From Turbatrix aceti (lineage: Eukaryota; Nematoda; Chromadorea; Rhabditida; Panagrolaimidae), in contig OZ017766.1 of assembly GCA_963969345.1 (NCBI GenBank), positions 3,286,001 through 3,350,000 of the forward strand: a DNA stretch of 64,000 nucleotides, given 5' to 3'. This document shows, one piece after another, positions 34,579-46,068 of the stretch (positions are counted from its first letter, which is position 1; every line of letters begins with the position of its first letter). The notes beneath the pieces were generated by a model. It worked only from the letters and a program-made list of their open reading frames with translations, made no database searches and was not told the DNA's origin. Both the position numbers and the translations under genes were made by a program.

Positions 34579-34971
34579 GACGGGATAAACCAGTAGAAAT
34601 ACAAGTTACATGGCAATAGGCCAAGTGAGGGAAAAGTTTCGGGCAATCACGTAAAATTCTGCGAAAAATTTTCGTCTTGAAACCGCAAAAAAATATGAAA
34701 TTCAAAAAATGAGTGATATTTCTTGTTACGGCACATTTTATTGATCGTTTGCTATGGTATTTGATAATTATATGGATTCTGGCAGAGTTTTCGCGTGCTC
34801 AAATTGAAATCTGAGAAATGTGTCCAAGAATACCATGGGAATCTGTATTTTATGATCCTTGGCGTTGTGTCTTGAATTCATGACTAATTTTTCGCAGCGT
34901 TCGCGACCTGAAAACTTGTTGTTTGCTGCAGCAGTTCTTCCCAGACCAGCTGTGTACGATCTCTCGACATC
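34579..34971. promoter_or_regulatory. Shared divergent promoter region of xpc-1 and thoc-1
   Basis: 393 bp separate the two start codons. The region is AT-rich. No strong core element is certain. Confidence 0.5.
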
Positions 34972-37900
34972 ATGGAAGCAGCTTTGTCAGCGCATGATTA
35001 TGCCAAAGTTGAAGCGCTGATCCCTCCGGTTTCCAATAAAAAGTTTGTTTTTATTTTTGGCTATGCCGGATCATTTTTTGTTGTTTTAGGGAATGGGAAA
35101 TCCGAGCGGCGACTTTTGAGCGTTTGCTTCGGCATGAGGCGATTTCGATGGCTCAGTCGAAGGCCTCGCTGTCGGATATCGAGGAGTTTCTCCTGTTTGT
35201 CGTCCGGCTGGCAGACGAGTGCGTGCCGAAGTCGCTGACGGTCTCTGTCATGCAGGATCTCCTGGACTGTTCGTCAAAGCGGCGTTGCGCTGAGATTTTC
35301 ACCATCGTTGAGAAGAATATCAAGATCTGGAAATCCGTAAGTTGCTTTCTGAGTTTGTTATTGATTTTTGCCCAAATGGCTGTTATTGAACCCAATTTTT
35401 CTGTTCAGCCCCAGTTTTTCAACGAATGCAAGAACTCGGTTCTTCGGATGTGCAACGACCTGCACAAGCGACTCTCCCGCACGATAGACACCCAGTTTTG
35501 TGGCCGCATCAACGTGCTCCTGGCTCGGTCGCTGCCACTCAACGAGAGATCTGGCCTCAACATCACAAGTCAGTTCAACACGACCAACGACACGGAATAC
35601 GACCACGAGATCGACAGCACCGAGCTCATTGCCGCCGGCGAAGGAGGTGACAAGGCTGGCGTACAGATTGACTCCACGCCGGAGATTCCCGTGGATTTCG
35701 AGCTCTACACCAAGTTCTGGGAGCTGCAGAAGTATTTCTGCGACCCCAAAAGAATTCATACAAACTTCAAAGTCTTTCAAAATGTGGGTTTTTTTGTCCG
35801 ACGTCCAATTTTCGTGGTTTTTATAATTTTTTGTCTATTTCAGAACCTGAACGAAGTTTTGAACGTTTTCACCACGTTCAAACTCGAAAAGCCGCATCAC
35901 AACGACAGACAGCCGACGTTCGGCGTTGCAGAGGCCATGGAAGGCGTGAAGCGGCCGGATATCTTTTTTGCCAAGTACCAGACCAGCCAGAAGCTTGTCC
36001 ACCTCCAGTTTGCAGACTCCCAGTTCAGGCGCTACTTTCTGGTGCAGTGCCTCATTCTCGTCAACTACCTGCAATCTGACGTCAAGTTTCGAGAGTTTGT
36101 TTTTTTTGCTGTCTGACTTATGCCGCCCACCAAGCTCATGACTTTTTCTGCCGTTGTTGTTATTTACGCTAGGAAAAGTCATGAGTCGAGACTCCCTGGT
36201 ACATTTCCGGGACTTTTTGTGGGGGACACCGTATGACAAAGTGTATTTTAGCGTGACGGAAGTCCTGACCGATGATCAGGCAAAGTACATTGCCGAAGTC
36301 GGCGAAAAGTGTTTCAAACTGCTCCGGGAAACGTATCCTCATGCTTTCCGGTTTACAGAGTTTGTTAAGGTGAGTCAGCTGTTTTTTTCGTCTTTTTTGG
36401 GGCTAAAAGTGTTTTTTAGCGTGTGCTTTCACGCGAGAAGATTTGGTCGACGTGGAAAAACGACGGGTGTCCGGATGTCTTGGCGAACAGGCCGGAGCGC
36501 GTCTGCAACGTCTTCAAGCGCCCTCTTCCGCGTCTTTTTGACTCGGAGAAAGTCGATCTCGACAATCAGGTGCTCAACAAGCTGTGCTCCTTCCAGACGA
36601 ATAATTTGGCGGTTTGCTCGGCGCCTGATAGGTTGGTTTGAACTTTGTGGGATCGTTTTTCATTTTTTGATTTGCAGGAATTTTGTGCCGTCCGTGGATG
36701 AGGTTGTGGACGAGGCTCTCGATCACGCGGATCCCGATCAGGGCGTGGAGGCCGACTTCAGCTGTTTCAACGACGAGCAATGGTGCTGGAGGATAAACAG
36801 GCTTTTCCTCTCTGAATCGGACGCCTTTTTGGTGGGTTATCCGTGTTTTGGACAAAAAAGAGCAGTCCACTTGTTTTCAGACTTTCCGAGGCAAGAAAAT
36901 GTGCTTTGAAACTGCAGAACTCATGCAACGAGCTTGCCTTGCAATTGCCGCCACCGGTGACAATGCCGTAAGTCTTTTTTGTGCAAAACTGATCTTTGAA
37001 ACACTTTTAATAACGCTTCCGTGCACATTTTACGATATTTTTTTTTTAGGAACTCCAAGCGAAAGCAGCCGAAGTATCGACCCGGGTGGAACAGAAGCGG
37101 CAGCAGATGGAAGAAGACGCCAAGCAGGCGGCGAAGGAGGCCGAGGAGCAGGCGAAGGTCGCTCGGCAGCAGGCTGAGGAGGAGGCGAAGCGCCGCGCTC
37201 TCGAAGCCCAGGCCGAGAGGAAGCGAAAGGACGAGGAGCAGGCCGCAAAGAGGGCCCAGGAACTCGAAGAGATGCGTGCAAAGAGGCCCACGTCCAAAAC
37301 AACCGCCCGAGGCGACACAGCCGAGTCTTCTACCAAATCGGCGTCTGTCAGCCCTCCGAGGCCCACCCCGGCGGATGCCAACGGCGCGGATAAGGCCAAA
37401 CCCGTGGATTCACGGGCTGAATCGACGGAGAACAGCGAAGCGTCTTCCCGGAGAACTTCCCCGACGACGAACAAGGACAGACATGGCAGGACCCGAAACG
37501 GCAGAGCGGTCGCCGGAGGTGATGTCTCGGAGAGCACCGAAGACGACTCCCAGCGCGAGCGAAGAGGAAATGGGGCTGCCAAGAAGGAACGATCGGCGAA
37601 GCGAGAACGGTCTTTCGATGATTTGAAACCCGCGGATGAATCTGATGGAGTTTCACCCCCAGAGAAGAAATACAGGTGAGTCAGGGGGTTTTTGGTGTCG
37701 TCATTGAGGGGGAACAGTGACGCATTAAACTCGTTACTGTTTGTACCGTATAAAACTAACTTTGTTTTAAATATTAGCGTTAAACAAAAAATAATGCACT
37801 GCCAAAATTGTTTTTATTACCGTGTTGCAGAAACCTATGATAACATAATTATTTTTTGTTGGGGTTTTGATTACTTTTGAAGTGCACTGAACAGAATGGA

Positions 37901-38809
37901 CACAAATGGTTAATTCCTTTGCGTGTGCTTCAGCTGTGCAAAAAAATGTATTTTTTTAATTGCACCGTAATCTCTAATGCTTGTGCCAAAAAGATCACGT
38001 CAGTTGAGGAAGTAAAAATTAATGTATTCTGTTTTTTTAGGTCAACATCAGACAAATCAGAGTTTGTTGTACCGTCGATTGCCGTGAAGAACTCGTTTAT
38101 GGCGGCCCTGCTCGAATTTCTGCCAACAAAAGATCACGAATTATGCAGGTACCTGGATTACAAGGAACGCGGACGGCATGTGAGTTATTTTTATGTTTTG
38201 GCGACCAAAAATGACCCCTCCACGCAGGCATGCATCGACTGACGTGGGCCAATGCCAAAGGTGCGGTGTACTGTAAAATTTGTTCTACTGAGGGGCTTAT
38301 TCGCATAAGCTGGATGAAAATGTCTTGTAGAATATTTTTGCAAGTGCCATTTTATTCGGTGATGTCATGACCTTTGGAACACATCCAGAATTCAGTTTCT
38401 TTTTTTAGGGGGGTGTCAAAAGGTTATTGTTCACAAATTGATGACTTTTTTACGCGACTCGGCGTCATGCTACTTTTTGGATCAAATTTCGAAACCCCTG
38501 GGTCTTTTTGTAGCGCGAATGACGTCGGCAGACGTGCGTAATTCGAGTTTGTAACTTAACGAACCAACTTTTTTGCAGTCGGATTCCGTGAAAAACGCGG
38601 TTCAAAATTTTGTGCACAACTACGACTCGAAGCTGGACAAACTCGCAGGCGTGCTGGTGAAGGCGAATCTCTTCGACAGCAAGGTCATGAACCTGTTCCG
38701 GCGTGAGATAGACTCCCACGCACGGCGCCCCTCCTCACCCCCACCGCCCACCCAGTCCTCAGCCCGGCGGACCCGAGCAACCGGGTCTCGAAGTGACCGG
38801 AAACACTGA
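34972..38809 (+). CDS. thoc-1: THO complex subunit 1 (THOC1/Hpr1) homologue
   Basis: Model: 34972-35042, 35090-35336, 35409-35783, 35844-36094, 36252-36369, 36420-36631, 36678-36831, 36881-36967, 37050-37675, 38041-38179 and 38579-38809, giving 836 residues. THO couples transcription to mRNA export and limits R-loops in the nucleus. Family-diagnostic pieces are FCGRINVLLARSLPLNERSG, FELYTKFWELQKYF, DSQFRRYFLVQCLILVNYLQ, VLTDDQAKYI and WSTWKNDGCP. After about residue 505 comes a Lys/Glu/Ala/Gln-rich coiled coil (about 510-600) and a Ser/Arg/Pro-rich region that lengthens the protein beyond the about 660 residues of the human one. Two long introns (365 and 399 nt) precede the last two exons, which are less certain. 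An alternative acceptor at 38228 would end the protein after four residues. Confidence 0.92.
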
Positions 38810-38908
38810 GGGGCGGGGCCGGGCCTGGCATGCACCGCCTGCCTCGGCAGCGCCGGCGGTGGTGGTCTTTATTCGCGCCGGTTAACGTGCCATTTGTGGC
38901 GTTCTGTC

Positions 38909-39199
38909 ATGCAGCCGGCAACCTCGACCTCAGCCCTGTCCCTGGCACTCCTCCTCGTAGTTTGCATCCTGCTGGCGGGATCGGAAGCCAGGATTTTCGG
39001 CAACCTCAGGCCGACCTCCGCGGCGTTCGGCAAGCGGCTGCCCCACAAGCTGCCTGCCTACGCCTCAGGAGACTCCTCGAACCCCCCGCCAGCACCCCTC
39101 CTCATCCTCCGGCCCGACTACACGCTCCGCAACATCGACGACATCGCCGCGGCCTTCCGCTCCTTCTTCAACAAGCAACTCTCCCGCGGTCGGCGCTGA
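38909..39199 (+). CDS. Small secreted prohormone-like protein (candidate neuropeptide precursor)
   Basis: A single exon encodes 96 residues; the family is not recognised. A signal peptide spans about residues 1-27 (ends AGSEA). A Gly-Lys-Arg site then follows (PTSAAFGKR), which would release an amidated RIFGNLRPTSAAF peptide. The protein ends exactly in Gly-Arg-Arg (NKQLSRGRR), which would give a second amidated peptide preceded by an amphipathic segment (DDIAAAFRSFF). This layout is what neuropeptide precursors show, but no known peptide family is matched, so the role is inferred. The ATG lies 99 bp after the thoc-1 stop, the spacing of genes within nematode operons. No clear TTTCAG precedes it. 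Confidence 0.5.
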   Translation: MQPATSTSALSLALLLVVCILLAGSEARIFGNLRPTSAAFGKRLPHKLPAYASGDSSNPPPAPLLILRPDYTLRNIDDIAAAFRSFFNKQLSRGRR

Positions 39200-41292
39200 T
39201 CCGCGCCCGGCTCGGCCAGTGATGATCTCTTGCCTCGCTGCCGTCACGTCGTCGACTTGCGCAGCTCCTCATGAGTGCCTCTTTGTTATATTTGAGTGTG
39301 TTCCCTCTGGCCAGCTTGCCCCATTTGCATCCATCCCCCTTGGTTGTTTGTTTGTCACCCACTTTGCAGGCGGTTTAACTGTGTAAACTCGGATAAAAGA
39401 TGATTTGGAGAATCTGCAGCGCGCTTTGAGGGTTTATGACGCCGTAAATCCGGGCTTGGCAATTTGTTTTTCAAAAAACACCAGCGAGTAAAGTTTTGTA
39501 CGCGTGCCACGAATTCGTAGCAGCTCTGCTGTATCCAAAAAAGCCCTTACGATACGAATTTAAATCGCGGCGGCGCACTCGGAATAGTTTTGGCCTCTGC
39601 GCCAGACTGGCAGGGTAACAAGCAGCATGATTACCTTCCCCGGATGCTGCGGCCGCAGATGAAACGTACTAATTAAGACAACTTGCTAAGGCACCCGTGA
39701 AACAACAACGCACCCGGATGCCGTAGAACTTTCTCAGCGGTGCTAAGATTAAATAAATCCCGCACGTCACTTTTGGCCTGGGCAGTTGTTACCGTAAATA
39801 GTACACATACATAATTACGGTAACAACTAGCAGCTAACTAACATAAGTCTTTGATCACTTGCTCAGATGACCTGTGGTATTTTATAATGCCTGCGACCCG
39901 AAAAACTCAGTGCCGTGGTCTGTGAATGAGAAACGGGCTCCAGCATCTGGTGACAATGCGTGCTTTCCCACGCAGAGGCATTGTTCGCTGCCGCGCGGGT
40001 GACGCAGGCATCCAATCTACCACAACAGGTAAAAATTATTTGGCGCAGGTGTAGAAGGCGTAAAAACGGCATTCTAGGTACATGTACCGTAATCGATGGT
40101 GTGTTGCTTCGGGATTTGCCTTCGACAGGATGCAGAAAGCGGATTTCGGGAAAAGCGATGCAAACTCGAGACGAAATCCGGTTGGCGTGTTTATGGCACG
40201 GCTGTAACGACGCGAGCCGTTTCTGGAATCCCATCATCCGGTGCCATTCATCACTCCGAAACGGATGTCTACGCCAAAAATAGAGAATTACGTCCTCCGG
40301 CAGCAGAACGTCGCCCGATTGACGCCACTCCAACACAGTTTGCGTTCAATTGGTGCCATGTGCAGCGAAAGAGCAAGTAATTGGCACCCAAAGGTCGGAC
40401 CCGTGCAGAGCATCTACGCAGGACTTACCTGTGTTTCTTGAAAACGACGCCCGAGGCACATTATGAGCCTCTTGTCCGGTGCCTGGCTTGACGCAAGATA
40501 GATCGCGTTAAGAAACGAAGAAACGAGCAAATTAGGCCCTGCTAGATTAATAAGCACGGCTTACGAGCCTTTTCCCGTGTAAGCCGGGATTACGCCGGAG
40601 ATCTTTGAGGCTCGCGAAACCGACGGATTTGGCTCGGCCACCCTCACGGTGTTAGCCGCGCTGGAACCCGAAGAGTCCTTTGCCGTCCGTCATCCTGTTG
40701 ACGCGATGTCCGGCGAAAACGGACTACAGCGCAAAAAAAACGAACGCGGATTACGATGGTATGGCGAGGGTGAGGGTGCCATACCGTAATGATGATTGCA
40801 TGTGGATCCGGTTTAGAAGAACACGTACTTTTCGTCTTGGGATGCCAAAGTTGTTTACCTTCATGAAGGCCTTCATTAGTGAGAGCATGCGTAAGAGAAA
40901 TTACAGCTCGACAACTTCCTCTTCGTCATTTTTGAAAGTGAGCCAACTTTAGTAAAAGGTGCCAGAACTCACTCAGCCCTCGAAGCAGCCTCGCTCAACA
41001 GCAAGTCGATGACTTACGATGAGTAACGCGCAAAACCGCGAATTATCCATTGAACCACGGCGAAAGGGGATTTATCGTGTTTACTGTTCGCATCCGTGAC
41101 TCAGCGCAGTTCGTGCCAAAGTGTGAAAAGGGAACATTGCAAGTTACAAAACCAAGTGACCGGCCCAAAACCGGGCAAGCCAGAAAAGGATGCAAACAGA
41201 AGAAAACAAAAACCAACGCTGCTAAATTGGAAGTGATTACGTGACGCAAAAGTGAAAATATCGTAGACCGCGCTTTGTAGGTAATTTGATTT
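39200..41292. other. Intergenic region without a supportable gene
   Basis: About 2.1 kb between the prohormone-like gene and the 3' end of sptl-1. Only short, motif-free frames are present. Confidence 0.55.
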
Positions 41293-44200
41293 TTACAGCG
41301 ACGCGCGAAGAACGTCGAGCAACCTCGTGATTTCGTCCGGAGTGTGTTCGGCGGAAACGGTGATTTTGAGTCTGAAAACAATATCCAAGTTATTTTTCCG
41401 TCCAAAAAGGGAACGTGCAACTCACGAAGGTCTGCATGGGAAGATTTCGTCCTTGTCGAGGTACCTGGCGACGGTCACCATGAATCCCCGGTCGAAGAGG
41501 GCATCGTGGAGTGTCTGGAGTTTGGCTCGCTCGTTGTCGCCATCGTAGACGACGTGCTGGAGCGGCGAAACGACGTCGCCGACCACGCTGTACTTCGTAT
41601 TGGCGAACGCGGTCTTGAGGCCCTCGCGGAGGAGCTTCGAGTTGGTCCGGAGCTGGTCGAGTCGCTGGGGCTCCTCGTTGATGATGCGGAGGCCCTCGCT
41701 GGCGGCAGTTGCGAGCAGGGGCGGCAGCGAGGCCGAGAAGCAGTAGCCGAGGCCGGAGAGGCGCTGGTGGCCGACGACGTACGAGCGACCCGCGCAGAAG
41801 CCCCCGGTGGTGGCGAGGCCGTTTTCGAGGGAAGCCATGATCATGTCGATGTCGATGACGTCCACGCCAAAGTGCTCCGTGACGCCTGAAACTCGACAGA
41901 CCTTGAAGTCGAGAAATCCATGCAAATCCCGCGCGGAAACCGGTCGTTTCGGCATCGAACGACGAATAAATACGGCATTCGTCAACCTCGGCCGCGTGGA
42001 GTGCCTCTGACGACAGAGTCGAATCGCGGGGAACGATGTCCTTCCATACACTCGCACTCATTGGCCTGATTCTGATACAATTCGAAGGCGTGCACGATTT
42101 CCCCATCAGGACGGGCATCTTGCCTCTGCCCATCCCGGACGAGAGCGTCATCGTGCAGCCCTGCGACGAGACAAACACTAACAACTCCTTCATCTACTGC
42201 CACGGCAGACTACTCCACGAGGCACTGACCAAGAACCTCTTCCGCGACTCAAAGACCTTCGTCGACAAAGCACTCAAGGCAGACGCCTCCGTCGTACGGG
42301 ACGCCTTCGAAAGAATATTTCCCGCAAACCAAGCCGTCGACCGCGAACTGCTGGTCAAGTTCGTCGACGAGTGGTTCCTGCCTGCGGGGCAGGAGCTCGA
42401 GGAGTGCGAGCTGTCCGACTGGATCCCCGAACCCCCCGGCTTCGAGCGCCTCAAGTCGCGCAGCACGACCATCTACGACTGGGCAATCAGCCTCAACGAC
42501 ATCTGGAAGAAGCTGTGCCGTAAAACCAAGCTGGACGTGAGCCGCGTGTTTCTGTTTCTGGTTCTGGCCTCCTCCAACCCCTCTTTCAGGTCAAAGTCCA
42601 CGCCGACCGGTACTCGCTGCTCTACGTGCCCAACGAATTCGTCATTCCAGGAGGCCGCTTCCGGGAGTTTTACTACTGGGACGCGTACTGGATCATCAAG
42701 GGCCTCCTCGCGTGCGGCATGACCGGCACCGCCAAGAACATGATCCTCAACTTCGCGCACATGGTCGACACGCACGGCCTCATCCCGAACGGCGGCCGCG
42801 TGTACTACCTGCAGCGCTCGCAGCCGCCGATGCTCATCAACATGGTCTACGACTACTTCGAGGCGACCAACGACGTCAGCCTCATCAAGCGGGTGCTGCC
42901 GTCGCTCGAGAAAGAACTCAACTACTGGAAGGTACACAAGTGCATCAAGGTGACCGTCAACGGCATCACGTACAGCGTCTACCAGTACCGAGCGGGATCC
43001 AACACGCCCCGGCCTGAGAGCTACAGGGAGGATCTGTCCCTCGTCGCGGACACAAATGACGAAGTCCAGCGTCGGACGGTGTTTCGCAACGTTGCCAGCG
43101 CAGCCGAGAGCGGGTGGGACTTCAGCTCGCGCTGGTTCAGGGATGGCAAGGAGCTGCGGACCATCGAGACTAACAACATCGTCGAGGTCGACCTCAACGC
43201 GTTCATCTGCGGCAACCTCAAATTCCTTGGATTTCTCTACGACAAGGCGGGCAACACAGAAAAAGGCGAGAAGTACGGCAGCGAGTACTCCGCGTTCAGG
43301 GAGACGTTCCAGAGCGTGTTCTACAGCGAGGGGCAGAAGGGGTGGTACGACTTCAACACCCGGCTCAAGGGCCACAATCTCAACTTTTACGCGTCCAACG
43401 CCGTGCCGCTCTTCACCAAGTGCTACCACTCGCTGGACCAAACCCAGGTCGACGACATCTACAACAAAATGGAGGAACAGGGCGCGTTTGATCAGACTGC
43501 AGGCATTCCTACCAGGTGAGACTTTGATTTGAGCGCGCAGAAACACACACCCGATCCGTTGCAGCATGTTCGACACCGAGGAGCAATGGGACTTCCCGAA
43601 TGGCTGGAGCCCGCTGAATCACATGATCATCGAAGGCCTGCGTCGCTCGGATTCGCCCCGGATGCAGCAGAAGGCGTACAAACTCGCGGAAAAGTGGATC
43701 CTCGGCAACATGAAGCTCTGGATCAGGAGCAACATCATGTGGGAGAAGTACAACGTCAACGAGTCCTTCCCCCAGATCGGTACCGGCGGCGAGTACTCCG
43801 TTCAGACGGGCTTCGGCTGGTCCAACGGCGTCATCCTGGACCTCCTCCTGACGTACGCAGACCGAATCACGGCCCTGCCCGACGCCGTCAGTGAGGAGAC
43901 CAGGGAGAACGAAGCCGAACTTGTCAGCCGAGTAAGTTTAAAATATATATTAACCCAAAAAAAGAAAAGAAAGCCCGTGTTTTAGCTCAAATACGGCAAC
44001 CACCCCCACGAAGAGTTCTACGCCATGGTGTTGTTCATCCTGTCGTTCATCACGTACTGCATCGCGTTGGTCAAATCCAACCGAGAAGATGCCGCTGAGC
44101 CTCCGCCCCTGCCACCCATCGTCAAGACGTCCATTGCGGAAAGCCAGGCCAAAACGCCAGAGCAAGAACGGGAAAAGAATGAAAGCAAAAAAACCAAATA

Positions 44201-45510
44201 AAAGCTTTTTGAAGGTTTTGCGTGAATTGTCCGGTCCTGAGAGGAAAAGAACAGTCGCATGCGCAAAATTCTAAGGTCTTGAGACGAAAACAGCCGCTTT
44301 GAGCCGTCATCCCAAATTCCGTCCCCCACAAGAACCCACCTCGTCCAGTCTTGCCGATGACGCCGAAGGAGTACGATTCGTCAATGAAGATGCGGACCTT
44401 GTACTTCCACTTGAGACTGAGCAGCTCGTTGAGCGGGCAGAGGTCCGCGGTCTTGCCGTAGAGTCCTTCGACGACCATGAATCGCCTGACGTTGGCGGCC
44501 GCCTTGGGGTCCATGGCGTCGCGCTGCGCCTGCAGCTTGAGCAGTCGTTCGAGGTCGGCGACGTCGTTGTGCTCGAACCACTCGATGCGGCTCCGCGACG
44601 CCTGGAGGCCCTTCTGGATGGCAAAGTTGACGGCCTTGTCGGCAAAGATGACGTCGCCCTTCTTGGCGTACGCGGGGATCGCCGAAGCGATGGTGGCGAA
44701 GCCGAAGCTGTACAGGACGGCTTCTTCGCAGCCCAGGAAACTGGCCAGCTCCTTTTCGAGGTCGAGGTGGACGTCTACGGTGCCGTAGAAGCCGCGCGGG
44801 CCACAGCTGCCGACGCCGTACTTGAAAATGGTCTTCTTGGCGATCTCCTGAAAGTTTTGTACCGGCGTGATAGACCCCAAATTTCCGTTTAAGAGCCAAC
44901 CTCGATGCGCGAGTTTCCAACGAAACCCAAAAAGTTGTTGGTGCCGAAGTTGGCGTACTCCTGGCCGTCGATGTGGACGACCTTGCCCATTCTGCCGTCG
45001 ACGTACTTGGCAGGTGGCAGGGTGGTTTGGTCGTCATCGGGAGTGGACTCGGGAACGAGGGGCTCGGGCGTCCACTCGGCGATGAGGACGTCCTTCTCGG
45101 CTTCGGTGAGCTTCGTTCCCGGCGCCATGTCGGATCGCTTTTTGGACCGGAAAACCAGGAGATAAACGACTGCGGCGACGAGGAGGGCTTCGATCACGAC
45201 GTGACCGTTGACTGCCTAAAAAGAGCAAGAAAACTGTTCGCGGGACTGAAAAAGCTCGGTTTTACGCGCTGCAATTTTTTGATGGGGAATGTGACAACCT
45301 AACAAAAGCGCTTTGCCCCCAGAAAAAAGTCTTTGTTTTTCAAACTTGCCCTTACGATGTTAAAAATTCACGTGAACCAAACCCGCAAAAAAACACAAGT
45401 CAATTCAAACGCATTCCTGGCACATCTCCGCAAAAACAAATTTTTTGAGACCCAAGCAACGCAGACAAAGCAAAGCATACCGCTAGCGATTCCACCACGA
45501 CCCACGGCAT
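41293..45510 (-). CDS. sptl-1: Serine palmitoyltransferase subunit 1 (LCB1)
   Basis: Model: complement of 41293-41371, 41426-41885, 44340-44847, 44901-45215 and 45481-45510, giving 463 residues (human 473). With subunit 2 it condenses serine and palmitoyl-CoA, the first step of sphingolipid synthesis, at the ER. It has an N-terminal membrane helix ([16 protein letters not shown]) and WTPEPLVP. Then [52 protein letters not shown] and, across the big intron, GRG-VTEHFG. As in LCB1 proteins the PLP lysine is missing (that position belongs to subunit 2). The 10-codon first exon ([10 protein letters not shown]) was chosen because its phase, donor and resemblance to the human N-terminus fit. Intron 3 (41886-44339) is about 2.45 kb, far longer than its neighbours, and contains the trehalase gene on the other strand. 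Confidence 0.96.
42036..44201 (+). CDS. Trehalase, membrane-anchored (GH37)
   Basis: Model: 42036-42536, 42590-43515, 43565-43931 and 43986-44201, giving 669 residues. It hydrolyses trehalose to two glucose molecules. A signal peptide ([18 protein letters not shown]) directs it outside. Both family signatures are present: [15 protein letters not shown] at about 181 and [11 protein letters not shown] at about 484. The catalytic region includes the [13 protein letters not shown] motif near the end of exon 3. A C-terminal hydrophobic segment ([16 protein letters not shown], about 611-626) should anchor it in the plasma membrane, with a short Lys/Glu-rich cytoplasmic tail. The whole gene lies inside intron 3 of sptl-1 on the opposite strand, 150 bp and 138 bp from the flanking sptl-1 exons. 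Its polyadenylation signal overlaps its stop codon. Confidence 0.97.
44197..44202 (+). terminator. Polyadenylation signal AATAAA overlapping the trehalase stop codon
   Basis: The TAA stop (44199-44201) is embedded in AATAAA, so the 3' UTR must be very short. This would keep the transcript clear of the sptl-1 exon that starts at 44340. Confidence 0.6.
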
Positions 45511-46068
45511 TGATAACAATCAATCGGGCGACGGGGATCCGGACGTATCAGTTGCTTCCCAGGTGGAAACCTTCCCGTTGCGTCGCTGCAGTGGGCGAGC
45601 AGGAGTCGGCAGTCAGGCCACGCACCGAGCTGGCTGAAAGTTACGCTCAATATTCTTGATTATCGGAAATTTCCGAGAACGGGCGCAACTGAAAGTCCTG
45701 ATAAGAGTACGAGTACGACAGGCACTTGTGGGGCTCGTGCAATTGACGAGACACCTGGTGGGTTACAAAAAGAAAGAATGGAAACACGAAAAATCATTTT
45801 TTTGAAGAATCGCAAAATGATGCATCAGACCACCGCAATCACGGGTCTAAAACATGATTAACAGCACGGCGTTCCATTTTTGTTCGCAAAAGGCTGAACG
45901 AACGCGTTCTGGAAAAACAGGAATAAGCGCCTGGCCAGAAGAACGTAATCGGCGATCAAACCAAATTCAAAAAAACATAAAATAATTTTGTCTGCCGTTG
46001 TTACAGCTCGCATTTTGTTCCCTCTTCAAAAAAATCAACATTTATTACGTTCAAAAAAACATAACCAG
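45511..46068. other. Intergenic region between sptl-1 and the NEPRO-like gene
   Basis: AT-rich sequence with no coding signal. It is probably the sptl-1 promoter and the 3' end of the NEPRO-like gene. Confidence 0.5.

Noticed and set aside
36154..36251. ATG-started frame (MSRDSLVHFRDFLWG...) before thoc-1 exon 5
   Set aside because: It lies in the 157-nt intron. The joined frame VKFR-D-VTEVLTDDQ matches the THOC1 pattern, so this is intronic.
42473..43576. 367-residue minus-strand frame opposite the trehalase
   Set aside because: It mirrors the GC-rich trehalase exon. The trehalase frame has clear catalytic signatures.
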